Assembly (NCBI GenBank): GCA_016712345.1
Contig: JADJRH010000001.1
Span: 496,001-560,000, forward strand
Source: Polyangiaceae bacterium
GTDB lineage: Bacteria; Myxococcota_A; Polyangia; Polyangiales; Polyangiaceae
Length of the DNA: 64,000 nt
Direction of reading: 5' to 3'
The position numbers and the translations under genes were made by a program. The notes beneath the pieces were generated by a model that made no database searches, had not been told where the DNA came from, and saw only the letters and a list, made by a program, of their open reading frames with translations. Below are positions 7,871 through 17,208 of this stretch, one piece after another; positions within the stretch are counted from its first letter, which is position 1, and each line of letters begins with the position of its first letter.

Positions 7871-9742
7871 TTAACTTTCACCGTCGGCAATACTCACATC
7901 GGCCGCCGCAAGGGGATCAAACCTAGCCAGGTCACATGCGGCGAGAAGCTGTGAAACCGCTTTTGCGTGGTCGTTTGAAATACCCGCATTGGTTAATTCT
8001 GCGAACAAATCATCCTTCAAAATTCCGCGCGCTTTAATGCCGGTCGCGGCCTCAATCGCCAAGTTGAGCGCCCGCTCCACAAGCGCGGCCGCAGCGCGCT
8101 CATCGCCCGCTTTTTTGGCGTCTTTTGCGTTTTTGAGGGCCTCCATTGCGAGTGTACCGGGCGAAGACTTCTTATCGGCTATTTTGGTTTTCGCTCGGCG
8201 AACCATTTCAATGCCTGCGAGGGCAATCACAGCAAAAATAGGCGGGGCGGTAACCGCCAATGGAAAGCGAAAACCGGGGAGCAATGCGGCCGCTTGGGGG
8301 ACCGAAAACGGAGCCAACGCAGTGCGAGGCGGCGCGAGATTGAAAAGAGCGTCGTCGGTGACAGGCGCAGCGGAGCCCGAGGGCGCGGGCGAAACGGGCG
8401 CCGCTTTTGAAGGCGTTACTTCAATGGTACCAAGCTGCGAGCGCGCTACTTCATAACGTTTTGCGCGTGGATTCCAATGGGGCAACTCAATAGTTCCGAG
8501 GTCGACGGTGCCACTTTTGGTGAGCTTCACCACATATCCGAAAGATCGAAACCCGACGAGTTCATCACTCTGCACTTCAATGGTTTCTTTTTTTTCGGGG
8601 TCGAGCCATTCAATCCCTGTTTTTTCGGGCATTCGCAATGACGTAGGGAAATTGCCGGCGCCGGTAACTTTAACGGTAACAGCGACGTTTCCCCCTTCTT
8701 CGACTTTTCGGGGTTGAACAAGCGAGGTGATTTGAAAGCGACCGACGTCACCCAAACGATAACCGGGTGGACGATTGGCGAGCGGCGGTTCAACCACTTC
8801 AATGGTGAGTTCAGGCGACGCGCGATGGATTTTTCCGCGCCGGCTGATGGGTACATACGTCTCGGTGTACGTGCCTGTTTTCAACATGCCTGTGCGCAGC
8901 GGGAATGCAGCCGTTTTTTCGAGCAATCGCACAACGAACTTTCGAGCGCCCGCACGCGCGATTTGAGTCATTCCGGCGGCATTGTCGCCGGTGAGAGACT
9001 GCCGCAAAAAATCCTGAAGAGGCATTGGGTGTGAATCGGAAATGTCGGCAATGCTGTTGGTGCCGCGGTAGCGCCATATCGAAATCGTTACCTGCTCCCC
9101 GACAACCACTTTCTTTTTATCGACCGTCGCGTGCAAAAAAACGTCGTTGTTCGGCGCGCGAGGCAATGAGAGCGACGGTTCTTCAGCGTAATCTTCGAGG
9201 TCGTCCGAGCCCGAGCCAAAGGGCCAATTGGATCCAAACGGGTTCCACCCGCCGCCGCCGGGCATTAAAAATCCACCCTGTTTTTTTGGTTTTGTCCCCT
9301 GCGGAACAACGACAACCGAGAGCGGTTGGGCCTTGATTCGCTGCCCATTCCATAAGACAGAAGGGGCTGGAATTGTAAAGGAGCCGGGGGCCGACGCAAC
9401 GAGGTTCCACGTGGCGCCGATACCCTGTTGAACGCGCCGGCCGCCGGTACCGAATTGCATAAACGATTGAGTGGATATCATTGGCCCGGAAACGCTGAAC
9501 CCGGCCGGGGAGCGCAACTCCGGGTCGGTGGCAACCGAACTGCCACCTTCAGACATTGCCTTGAGTTCAACGGAAAAAGGTTCCCCCACTTCGACTTCAG
9601 GGGAACTTAAACGAGCCGATACTTCAGGCACCGACTGCGCGTGGGCAATGTTGTTTTCAATCAATGAGTCGGCGCAGGGCAATGCCATTAAAAAACACGC
9701 GGCCGCAATTGCACTCTTGAATGGATTTCGGACGCGTTTCAT
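7871..9742 (-). CDS. batD: BatD-family protein
   Basis: A 623-residue exported membrane protein. An N-terminal signal segment (AAACFLMALPCADS) is followed by the BatD beta-rich region: ARLSSPEVEVGEPFSVELK at the start, VGEQVTISIWRYRG in the middle and EEGGNVAVTVKVTGAGNFP later. Near the C-terminus one membrane helix (LAVTAPPIFAVIALAGIEMV) precedes a cytosolic helical tail. Arrangement and length fit BatD (oxygen-tolerance family). Its ATG at 9740-9742 overlaps the stop of the upstream BatC-like gene as ATGA, indicating coupled translation. Biochemical function is not established for the family. Confidence 0.9.
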   Translation of the reverse strand: MKRVRNPFKSAIAAACFLMALPCADSLIENNIAHAQSVPEVSARLSSPEVEVGEPFSVELKAMSEGGSSVATDPELRSPAGFSVSGPMISTQSFMQFGTGGRRVQQGIGATWNLVASAPGSFTIPAPSVLWNGQRIKAQPLSVVVVPQGTKPKKQGGFLMPGGGGWNPFGSNWPFGSGSDDLEDYAEEPSLSLPRAPNNDVFLHATVDKKKVVVGEQVTISIWRYRGTNSIADISDSHPMPLQDFLRQSLTGDNAAGMTQIARAGARKFVVRLLEKTAAFPLRTGMLKTGTYTETYVPISRRGKIHRASPELTIEVVEPPLANRPPGYRLGDVGRFQITSLVQPRKVEEGGNVAVTVKVTGAGNFPTSLRMPEKTGIEWLDPEKKETIEVQSDELVGFRSFGYVVKLTKSGTVDLGTIELPHWNPRAKRYEVARSQLGTIEVTPSKAAPVSPAPSGSAAPVTDDALFNLAPPRTALAPFSVPQAAALLPGFRFPLAVTAPPIFAVIALAGIEMVRRAKTKIADKKSSPGTLAMEALKNAKDAKKAGDERAAAALVERALNLAIEAATGIKARGILKDDLFAELTNAGISNDHAKAVSQLLAACDLARFDPLAAADVSIADGES

Positions 9743-10866
9743 TTGTCTTCCATTTTGGTGCGCCGCCTGCCCGCGGCTTTCTTTTTGGCCTCTTCTTCTT
9801 GATAAGAAGGCGCTTCTTCAAGCCGATCCAAGATCCGATCGTCCTGCGTTTGATTGGGTGATGCCGGATCTTTTTTGGCCTCCGCGGGCTCGGGATCTCC
9901 CGGTTCGGGTTGGCTTTGCGGATCTTCATTGCCACCGTCGCCGCCGTCGGGTTGGTTTTGAGGCTGCGCGGCGTCGCCCGAATCGGGACCGCCGTCGTCG
10001 CCCGAATCACCTTTATTGCCGGCATCTCCGTCGGAGGCGTCATTGCCACCGTCGTCGCCCGAATCGCCGTCTCCCGAGTCGGCTGCATCGGAGCCGTCGT
10101 CCCCGTCGGGAGAATCAGGCGAATCGGAATCGGCGTCGTCGCTGTCGGGTGCGTCTGCGTCGGCGTCGTCGCCCGAATCATTGCCGGCATCTTTTTGATC
10201 GGCAATGCGTCGCAATGCTATCGCCCGATTCCAAGCGATATCGCGCCCAATACCGTCGCCCGATGCGTCGGGCGCAATACCGGGCATTAGCGTGAGAGCT
10301 TCATCGTATTCTTTTACGGCCTCTTCATAACGCTTTCGCAAAAACTCAAGATTGCCTGCGAGATACCGCGCGCGCGCCCGCAGTTCGGCGGGAATTTTTG
10401 GATCGGACGCAATGGCCTTTACGATAATGAGAGCGCAATCCACCTCAAGAGATCGTTTTTGCGCCTGCGGATCGCTTTCCTGCGCGGTTTGCCCTTCTTC
10501 TTCTTCACCAAAAGGACGGCCGTACTTTTCAGCGATATGAAAGATCACAAGGCCCATATCGAATGAGCCGTTGTATTTGTCGCGCACCGTATCGGGCAAT
10601 GTAATGCCGCCGTCGGCGCACACTCCCGTTCCTAGGTAACGACCGAGAATTTCTTCGGCCGATTGAAATTGCCCCGATTCAATAAGACGAATGGCCTCAT
10701 CCACTTCGGGTGAATTGCGTTCAAACGGATTTCGCGGATCCCAACCGCTGCACCCTGTGGGCAATGCGGTGGTGAATGCCGCTATTGAAATCACCGCAAA
10801 AAGAAGCCCCGCAATGCGTGTTGTCCACACGCCCTGCGAGCGAGCGGGGGGTTTATGAGCGCTCAC
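9739..10866 (-). CDS. BatC-like TPR protein with Asp/Ser/Gly-rich C-terminal domain
   Basis: A GTG start at 10866 is chosen because AAGGGGG lies five bases upstream and the protein then begins with an export signal (GLLFAVISIAAFTTALPTGC), possibly a lipoprotein with a non-ideal lipobox. The 375-residue product has TPR-like helices (AIRLIESGQFQSAEEILGRY, then YLAGNLEFLRKRYEEAVKEY). A very acidic low-complexity region follows at roughly residues 225-315, made of repeated D, S, G and A, and then a basic tail. TPR plus acidic tail and its place between batB and batD fit BatC. It overlaps the end of batB by 14 bases. The acidic tract could bind calcium or act as a spacer; that is inference. Confidence 0.8.
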   Translation of the reverse strand: MSAHKPPARSQGVWTTRIAGLLFAVISIAAFTTALPTGCSGWDPRNPFERNSPEVDEAIRLIESGQFQSAEEILGRYLGTGVCADGGITLPDTVRDKYNGSFDMGLVIFHIAEKYGRPFGEEEEGQTAQESDPQAQKRSLEVDCALIIVKAIASDPKIPAELRARARYLAGNLEFLRKRYEEAVKEYDEALTLMPGIAPDASGDGIGRDIAWNRAIALRRIADQKDAGNDSGDDADADAPDSDDADSDSPDSPDGDDGSDAADSGDGDSGDDGGNDASDGDAGNKGDSGDDGGPDSGDAAQPQNQPDGGDGGNEDPQSQPEPGDPEPAEAKKDPASPNQTQDDRILDRLEEAPSYQEEEAKKKAAGRRRTKMEDK

Positions 10867-12097
10867 GGCGACCCCCTTTCTTACCTTTTTGAGGCGGTGG
10901 ATCGGGTTCCACGCGTTCAATAAGAAATGAGGGTTTGTTCTCGCCGGGAAGGCTCTTTTTTCCTGACGGAGGACGCGCTGCCTGCATTGCAAACGGTGAC
11001 GGTAAAAAACCGGCGGAAGGGCCCAGCTGGGCACCGGGGCTGTCAGCGGGCCCACCGGGCGGGCGACGAGGAACAAATCGATAATACGGCACCTCGCCTA
11101 TGAGGCCCTCACCAATCAGCAATAGAATGGCCAATAAGAGGGGCACGTAATAGATATCGGCATAAACGGTTTCAACCCGCTCAGAAAGTTCACCCTTCAT
11201 TTGGGCGCGAATTTCGGCGGCGATTTTATCAATGCCGGTGGTTCCGCGTTCGGCGCGAATGAGTACACCTCCCGGAGTTGCGGCGGCGATATCGGCGAGT
11301 TGTTTTTCACCGTCGGCCGATAACCACGTTTGGAGGGGTTTGCCGCCTCGATCGGTTCGATAACCCAATATCTTGCCGTCTTGACCCACTTCAGGAATGC
11401 GCTCCGGCGTTCGTCCGCCGATTTGCACCACGTGAACGGTTGTGCCTTCACCCCCAATGCCGCGGGCTACGGCAACAGGATCACCTTCGAGATCTTCACC
11501 GTCGGTCACCAGCAAAATAATGCGTTTATGGTCGGCGCTTTTGGGATCGCGATTGAGAAGGTTGCGAGCATGTTCCAATGCGCGCGCAATAGCCGTTCCA
11601 CCCACCGGCATATCATTGGGGTCGAGCTGACGGAAAAACTGTGCAATGGCAGCGCCGTCGGCCGAAAGAGGCAAACCCATAGGTTCGCCGGCAAATGCAA
11701 CACCGCCGAAACGTGCACCCGGAAGGTCTTTTACAAGGCGCGCAACTTCTATTTTTGCTCGGAAAATGCGCGAAGGTTCAACATCCTGGGCATACATGCT
11801 CTTTGAATAGTCGAGAACAATCACGCAATCGATATTGGTAGCGGGGATTAACTTGGTGCCTTTTCCGTATTGAGGCCGGGCAGCGGCAACGAATACGAGT
11901 GCGGTACCAACCACCAATACAAGCCCTTTAAACGCACGACGTTTCGATGGGTCGGCTGTTTGTAATGCGTACACACGCATGGGGTCGCCGAAACGTTTAA
12001 CGGCTTTGCGAAGACCGATACTTCCCCATAACAAAAGGGCACCGACAATCAGCGAACAGAACGCCCCGATTAAAAAGTAAGGCGAGGCGAATGTCAC
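10853..12097 (-). CDS. batB: BatB-like VWA-domain membrane protein
   Basis: A 414-residue protein with two N-terminal membrane helices (LIGAFCSLIVGALLLWG and VLVVGTALVFVAAARP), a von Willebrand factor A domain and a third helix (YYVPLLLAILLLIGEGLI). The MIDAS metal-site motif DYSKS is at about residues 96-100, and VTDGEDLEGD supplies the later metal ligand. The C-terminal 80 residues are Pro/Gly/Lys rich. The GTG start at 12095-12097 overlaps the batA stop as GTGA. It probably pairs with BatA at the membrane and is likely acted on by a MoxR ATPase, as elsewhere in this family. Confidence 0.88.
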   Translation of the reverse strand: MTFASPYFLIGAFCSLIVGALLLWGSIGLRKAVKRFGDPMRVYALQTADPSKRRAFKGLVLVVGTALVFVAAARPQYGKGTKLIPATNIDCVIVLDYSKSMYAQDVEPSRIFRAKIEVARLVKDLPGARFGGVAFAGEPMGLPLSADGAAIAQFFRQLDPNDMPVGGTAIARALEHARNLLNRDPKSADHKRIILLVTDGEDLEGDPVAVARGIGGEGTTVHVVQIGGRTPERIPEVGQDGKILGYRTDRGGKPLQTWLSADGEKQLADIAAATPGGVLIRAERGTTGIDKIAAEIRAQMKGELSERVETVYADIYYVPLLLAILLLIGEGLIGEVPYYRFVPRRPPGGPADSPGAQLGPSAGFLPSPFAMQAARPPSGKKSLPGENKPSFLIERVEPDPPPQKGKKGGRRERS

Positions 12098-13242
12098 GGG
12101 AACCTCCGCAATAGGACGGCACGGAGAAACGCGTCGAGCGCAATGAGAAACGCACCCGGAATGAGAAACAAAGGAAACAGGTCTTCAAACGATGAAATGC
12201 TTGCTTCAAACCTGGTTTTTTCGAGTGCATCGAGCACAGCGTGCATACTGCCCACCAATGCGGCGGCATCTGTTGCCACGTACGACTCTGCGCCGGTTTT
12301 TTGCGCAATGGCTTTGAGCAATTCCGGGTTCACGGGGAAGCGGTGTTTGCGATAAACGGGTTGACCAAATGGGTCTGTCCCTTCAAACACGTCCACTTCT
12401 TCGCCGTTGCCGATTTGAATTGTGTACACCTTGGCGCCGGCTTTTGCCGCGAGGTCGGCCGCATATTCAGGCGCCAATTGGCCCGCGTTTGAATCACCGT
12501 CGGTGAGCAATACAATCACTTTCGATGCGGCGTCGCTCTTGCGAATGCGCGCAACGGCTGTCCCAACCGCGTCGCCGATAGCGGTTCCATAACCGTCGAC
12601 AACGCCGAGTTGCACGCGGCTCACCAATTGCCCAAGGAGGTGATAATCGAGCGTGGGCGGTGATAACACATACGCCGAGCGGCCGAATACAACCACTCCA
12701 ATGCGATCTGAATGACGGCGCGACACAAAGTCATCAATGACAAGTTTTGCGGTGTCGAGACGCGTTAATCGTTTTCCCGGGGTGGGATGGGGCGCGCCGG
12801 GCAATACCCGCGGATCGGCGTCGAGCACCGCTGCCATTGACATTGAAACGTCGAGCACAACGACAATATCAATGCCTTTATCGTCGGATTTTTGATCGCT
12901 TAATAATGTTACGGGCCGCGCGAGGGCCACAATCATAAACGTGAGCGCCGCCGCCCGCGCCGAACCGGGCAAATCGCGAAGCCAAGCGCGAATTCCTCTG
13001 GGCCCGACGGCGAGCGGAAGCACGGTGCCGAGACGCAGCCGCGGGCGCATTCGGTCTGAAAGCACCGTGCTCATGAGCCATACGCCGGGAACAACAAGCA
13101 GCAGAAAGAAAGCGCGCGGCTCTTGCCACGTGACTTCTGTCCACACGTCACGCCGCGCAAAATAGGGATAAAGCGCACCGAGACCCATGAGCCCAAGGGT
13201 CATTGCCGCTGCAATGAACACGCGAAAAAACGTGCGGTTCAC
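12094..13242 (-). CDS. batA: BatA-like VWA-domain membrane protein
   Basis: A 382-residue membrane-anchored VWA protein. N-terminal hydrophobic segments (AAMTLGLMGLGALYPYF, then FFLLLVVPGVWLMSTVLS) precede the VWA domain, whose MIDAS motif DVSMS is at residues 131-135; VLLTDGDSNAG supplies the conserved Thr-Asp-Gly. A final helix (LFPLFLIPGAFLIALDAFL) is followed by basic residues. The order of TM helices, VWA and TM helix is that of BatA. It starts with GTG inside the stop of the upstream DUF4381-like gene (GTGA overlap) and ends overlapping batB, so the genes are probably translated in series. Confidence 0.88.
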   Translation of the reverse strand: MNRTFFRVFIAAAMTLGLMGLGALYPYFARRDVWTEVTWQEPRAFFLLLVVPGVWLMSTVLSDRMRPRLRLGTVLPLAVGPRGIRAWLRDLPGSARAAALTFMIVALARPVTLLSDQKSDDKGIDIVVVLDVSMSMAAVLDADPRVLPGAPHPTPGKRLTRLDTAKLVIDDFVSRRHSDRIGVVVFGRSAYVLSPPTLDYHLLGQLVSRVQLGVVDGYGTAIGDAVGTAVARIRKSDAASKVIVLLTDGDSNAGQLAPEYAADLAAKAGAKVYTIQIGNGEEVDVFEGTDPFGQPVYRKHRFPVNPELLKAIAQKTGAESYVATDAAALVGSMHAVLDALEKTRFEASISSFEDLFPLFLIPGAFLIALDAFLRAVLLRRFP

Positions 13243-14357
13243 GCGGCCTCCTTGGGCGGCGCGGGGCGCTTTTCAATGGGAGGCACCGTGGTTCGAACGA
13301 TCAGCTCGCCCCGATCGAGCGCCTCCGTGCAGTCTTCATTGGAGGGCACGGCTCGGGCAAACTTCACCAAGTCACAATCCTCAAGAAACCGCACGATCTC
13401 GCCGAAATTTTGAATGGGCGGCACCACGCGCCGCAAGATGGAACGCATTTCATCGGTGGTTGTTTCAAGCCCGTCAAACCCATACCGAGCACCCAAATAT
13501 TTGCGGACTGTGTCGCTCACTTTGTCGAAGTATTCATCCCCTTTTCCATCGGCGAGGAGCGTGGATCGGCGGATGGCCGAAAGCTCTTCAAGCGCTATGA
13601 TCCAAGGCAATTTGGGCGGCGGAAGACGTTTGACTTTTGGCTTTTGACGCCACTTTAAATACAAATAAATCGCAACAGCGTTGATGACGGCGCCGATCAA
13701 AACGCCGATGGTGACCTGTTTTGCCAACACCCATTCTTCACGCTGAGGACGCGGAGGTGCGTTGGGTTTCACCTTGGGATCGGGCTCGTTGATGGTGGGA
13801 TCTTCAACAAGGATCGCGTGCGGTTTTGTACACAACGTCATTAAGTCGCCGCTCGCACGCGCGACGGCAATAGGCATGGGCGGGAGAATCATTTCGGTGC
13901 GGCCCGGGTCGGGTGGGAGCGCAACAAATGGAATGGTGACGGTGGTGACCGCATTTGTTTCTTGGTCACGGCGCTCTACAACCGCGGGGGATCCACCATC
14001 TTGATCCGGTATTGCAAAACCCATTGTTTGTAGGGTTTTTAATGCTTCACTCGACGCCTGCACTTTAAAGCCGGCAGGCATTACCGTTTCACCTTTGCCG
14101 TGGGTGATTGTTAATACAAGGTTGGATGTGTACCCTGAGACGCCGCGCTCTGGAAACGTTTCGATAACGGCGGGCCTATTCGCTCCCTGCGGAATGACCT
14201 CGGTGCAGGGCTCCCAAACGCGCGAAGGAGCTTTTGACTTGGGCTCATCGGGACTTTGGGCGTGGGCAGTCAGGACCGAAAACAAGGTGTACACAAGTAC
14301 ACTTGAACAACCGACGGCGGCCGCAGTTCGCCTCGTGCCAAACAACACGCGTTTCAC
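13239..14357 (-). CDS. DUF4381-like membrane protein of the Bat operon
   Basis: A 372-residue exported protein with an N-terminal signal sequence (SSVLVYTLFSVLTAHAQ), a beta-rich periplasmic region of about 180 residues, one membrane helix (VTIGVLIGAVINAVAIYLYL) and a basic cytosolic domain. The latter carries LEELSAIRRSTLL and VSDTVRKYLGARYGFDGLETTTDE, which resemble the C-terminal part of DUF4381-type proteins found between DUF58 and VWA genes in Bat operons. It starts with GTG overlapping the DUF58 stop and ends overlapping batA. Molecular function is unknown; position argues for a structural part of the same complex. Confidence 0.75.
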   Translation of the reverse strand: MKRVLFGTRRTAAAVGCSSVLVYTLFSVLTAHAQSPDEPKSKAPSRVWEPCTEVIPQGANRPAVIETFPERGVSGYTSNLVLTITHGKGETVMPAGFKVQASSEALKTLQTMGFAIPDQDGGSPAVVERRDQETNAVTTVTIPFVALPPDPGRTEMILPPMPIAVARASGDLMTLCTKPHAILVEDPTINEPDPKVKPNAPPRPQREEWVLAKQVTIGVLIGAVINAVAIYLYLKWRQKPKVKRLPPPKLPWIIALEELSAIRRSTLLADGKGDEYFDKVSDTVRKYLGARYGFDGLETTTDEMRSILRRVVPPIQNFGEIVRFLEDCDLVKFARAVPSNEDCTEALDRGELIVRTTVPPIEKRPAPPKEAA

Positions 14358-15283
14358 CGGCGAATCCTCCGCACGCGCATTGCGAACAGCTCGCGAAGAG
14401 GAGCCACGACGCTTTGATCGGTGCGCACAATGGCCGAATCGAGGCTCAATTTCTTGAAGAGCTTTTCGCGATCGCGACGCACGCGACGCATTGTTTCCGC
14501 ATAACTTTGGCGCACGCGTCGATCACCCGTGTCGACAACCACCTCGTCGCCGGTTTCCAGATCTTCAAACGTGGCGAGGCCCACGTCCGGCAGTTCTTCA
14601 TCGCGAGGGTCAACGATCATGATCGGGATCACGTCGTGTTTTGCAGCGGCGAGGGCGAGCGCACGCTCAAAACCGGTGGCAAAAAAGTCGCTCACAACAA
14701 AGGCCACACTTCGCCGCTTTGCCGCTTTTACAAGCGTTTCGAGCGCGAGACGCAGATTGGTTCCTGTGTATCTCGGCTGGTGACCCAAAATCTCGCGGAT
14801 CACGCGCATCACGTGTTTGTCGCCTTTTTGCGGCGGAAGAAGCTTTTCGATTGCTTCTGTTGCGAGCACAAGCCCCACTCGGTCATTGTTTTTGATCGCG
14901 CTGAACGCGCAGAGCGCGCACGCTTCTGCGGCAACGCGCGATTTGGTGGCTCGGCGCGTTCCGAAGAGGGTGGACTGCGACATGTCCACAACCAGCATGA
15001 CGGTCATTTCGCGCTCTTCGAAAAAGACCTTCACAAAGGCGTCGTTCATGCGCGCAGAAACGTTCCAATCGATCCATCGGACGTCGTCGCCCGGTTGGTA
15101 GGCGCGCACTTCGCGAAAGCTCAACCCCTGCCCTTTAAACACCGAATGGTAGGTGCCCGACAGCTCTTCATCGGCAAGGCGGCGCGTGCGAATTTCAAGC
15201 GCGCGCAGCTGTTTGAGAAGCTCGGGAGGGAGGGGTCCCGTTTTGCGCTGTTTGTTTTGCGGCGGTGCGGGAGCGTTGGCCAT
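14354..15283 (-). CDS. DUF58-domain protein, first gene of the Bat operon
   Basis: A 309-residue protein of the DUF58 family, a VWA-like fold with no membrane helix seen. The family signature GTYHSVFKGQGLSFREVR followed by YQPGDDVRWIDWNVSAR is clear. VDMSQS is the degenerate metal-site-like motif and VVSDFF is the later strand. The ATG at 15283 (MANAPAPP) is taken as the start because residues upstream in the frame show no family similarity. As first gene of a seven-gene operon its promoter should be in the 139 bases to 15422, shared with a divergent lipoprotein gene. In other bacteria DUF58 genes usually follow a moxR gene; here the moxR copy is 12 kb away. Confidence 0.9.
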   Translation of the reverse strand: MANAPAPPQNKQRKTGPLPPELLKQLRALEIRTRRLADEELSGTYHSVFKGQGLSFREVRAYQPGDDVRWIDWNVSARMNDAFVKVFFEEREMTVMLVVDMSQSTLFGTRRATKSRVAAEACALCAFSAIKNNDRVGLVLATEAIEKLLPPQKGDKHVMRVIREILGHQPRYTGTNLRLALETLVKAAKRRSVAFVVSDFFATGFERALALAAAKHDVIPIMIVDPRDEELPDVGLATFEDLETGDEVVVDTGDRRVRQSYAETMRRVRRDREKLFKKLSLDSAIVRTDQSVVAPLRELFAMRVRRIRR

Positions 15284-15422
15284 GATTGAACAAGCGGTAG
15301 AAAAACCGGCTGCTGCGTCATAGCAAGGCGGCGAGCCTTTGGACAATGCACGCGTTGGCTCTATTCCCAACCGGGCGCGGATCCAAGGTACCGGGTTGAC
15401 ACGACGGCGCTATCATCACGGC

Positions 15423-16658
15423 ATGAACGGGAAGCGCGCTTGGATTTTTGCTTCGGTGATATTGGCGGGCGGTTGCGACGGCGAATCGGTCGAACAAACG
15501 TCGTCGGGGGGCGGCTCGACGATAACCAACTCGGGGGGCGCAACCACCGCCGTCACATCAACCGGAACGGGAACGGGCGGCGCCGGAGCAATGACCACAA
15601 CGAGCGCTCCTCCGTGTGACTTGGGCGGACCACCCAACGATATCGATAACGACGGATACAGCCCGGAAGAGGGCGACTGCGATGATTGCAGCCCATTCGT
15701 TAATCCCGGTTTGCCGGAGGTGGGCCATAACGAAGCGGATGACAATTGCAACGGCGAGGTGGATGAAGAGCCCGCGCCGTGTGATGACAATCTGGCGCTC
15801 GACAGCACCGATCCAATGGATGCGGCCCGCGCGATTGAACTTTGCAAGCTTGCTACCAATGATTCAAACTGGGGATTGGTAAAGGCTGAATGGAAAATGC
15901 CCAGTGGTGAGCCGCTGGAAATGGCGGACCCAAGCGTGTATCACATTGGGCACGGCATTGTTTCCGACTTTGGACCGAATGTATTGCCAAAGGCCGGAAA
16001 ATCAATGCTTTTGTTATCAAGCGGGACGGCGAGGCGCCCCACCGATGCCGGATATCAAAGCCCCGAAGGCGCGGAGCGCGGTTACGCCAATCAATACCCA
16101 CTTGGCCACCCGGCGGAGACGCCTCCGTGTCCACAACAGAATATTGGAGCCGCCTTTGACGGTGTCGCTTTGGAGGTAACACTGCGTTTGCCACCCAATG
16201 CACAAAGCGTTTACTTTCGAAACAACTTTTATTCGTGGGAAATGCCCAATCGTTTGTGTACTCAATACAATGACTCGTTTGTCTGCACGGCGACTTATAA
16301 CGACAACGGGGTAAATATCAAAGACTGCCTATACGATCATTTCAATAACCTGTTTATGGTGAATACCGTTCAGTTTAGGGCGTGTGATTGCGGAGGGCCC
16401 GAGCTGTGCAGTTTTGCAATGCAAACCTACGATTGCCAGTTTGGTGTTGAACCGCTTTTGGGCACCGGGTTTGAAACCGCCGGCGGTCCACACGGCGCCA
16501 CGGGTTGGCTCAATGCAACAGTGCCGGGAATGCCGGGAGAAGAGCTGACACTGCGCTTCTCGGTGTATGACGTGTCCGACGGAAAAGGCACCTCGACAGG
16601 CATTTTGGACGGTTTTCATTGGGCGGGTGCCAAAGAGGGTCCGCGTCGACTACCATAG
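15423..16658 (+). CDS. Lipoprotein with MopE-type motif and choice-of-anchor-type domain (paralogue of the 0.6-2.6 kb gene)
   Basis: Predicted lipoprotein of 411 residues. The ATG at 15423 gives a short signal sequence with lipobox LAGGC; an upstream in-frame ATG lacks such a signal. A Ser/Thr/Gly linker precedes the MopE-type motif (DIDNDGYSPEEGDCDDC and ADDNCNGEVDE). The remainder follows the C-terminal half of the gene at 598-2631: DSTDPMDAARAIELC, SMLLLSSGTARRP, YFRNNFYSWEMP and GTGFETAGG all have counterparts there. It lacks the large Cys-rich EGF-like block. It is transcribed divergently from the Bat operon. Function unknown, probably surface exposed. Confidence 0.83.
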   Translation: MNGKRAWIFASVILAGGCDGESVEQTSSGGGSTITNSGGATTAVTSTGTGTGGAGAMTTTSAPPCDLGGPPNDIDNDGYSPEEGDCDDCSPFVNPGLPEVGHNEADDNCNGEVDEEPAPCDDNLALDSTDPMDAARAIELCKLATNDSNWGLVKAEWKMPSGEPLEMADPSVYHIGHGIVSDFGPNVLPKAGKSMLLLSSGTARRPTDAGYQSPEGAERGYANQYPLGHPAETPPCPQQNIGAAFDGVALEVTLRLPPNAQSVYFRNNFYSWEMPNRLCTQYNDSFVCTATYNDNGVNIKDCLYDHFNNLFMVNTVQFRACDCGGPELCSFAMQTYDCQFGVEPLLGTGFETAGGPHGATGWLNATVPGMPGEELTLRFSVYDVSDGKGTSTGILDGFHWAGAKEGPRRLP

Positions 16659-16727
16659 AAAAGAACGTCACGCCGGCCGCACGAACGTGCGTGCCCGACC
16701 CGGTGTCGGAAACAATGATTACAGGTC

Positions 16728-17198
16728 GTGTTGAAACGGCTTCGTTCAGCGGGCGGACTGCTTTATAAGAGCCCTGTGCAAGAGCTGGTGCGCAACGCTC
16801 ATGTCCGCGTCAAGTTTGACCCACAAACGGGGCTCGTTCGAATGGTGCGCACCTCAACTCCCATCGATACCAATGAGCAGCTTTTTGAAAGTCACGTACC
16901 CATTGTGACCGCATTGGATCTCATTGGACGCGAGGGGAAAACGTTGCTCATTGATACCCGCCTCGCACCCCCTCGCAATGACCCGGAGTTTGAAGCCGCA
17001 TTGAGACCATTGCGAGTGCGCATTGCGCGGGGGTTTCTGCGCGTCGCCGTTGTCACTCGAACGGCCACCGGTCAACTCCAAGTGCAGCGGCAAACGCGCG
17101 AATCCGGCGATGACATCCGCGTTTTTATGTCGGAGGAGGACGCGATTGCATATTTAAAAGGCCGGCTCGACTCTCGGCGCCCTCCGCCGTCGCGATAA
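16728..17198 (+). CDS. Small SpoIIAA/STAS-like protein, hypothetical
   Basis: A 156-residue soluble protein from a GTG at 16728; the start is uncertain. The pattern of alternating strands and helices resembles the SpoIIAA-like fold: TLLIDTRLAPPRNDPEFEAAL, FLRVAVVTRTATGQLQVQR, then FMSEEDAIAYLKG at the end. That resemblance is structural impression rather than a clear motif. No membrane segment or signal sequence is present. It follows the lipoprotein gene by 69 bases on the same strand and is convergent with the large kinase gene. CATTG-rich codon use matches its neighbours. Confidence 0.55.
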   Translation: MLKRLRSAGGLLYKSPVQELVRNAHVRVKFDPQTGLVRMVRTSTPIDTNEQLFESHVPIVTALDLIGREGKTLLIDTRLAPPRNDPEFEAALRPLRVRIARGFLRVAVVTRTATGQLQVQRQTRESGDDIRVFMSEEDAIAYLKGRLDSRRPPPSR

Positions 17199-17208
17199 CC
17201 CGCCAACG

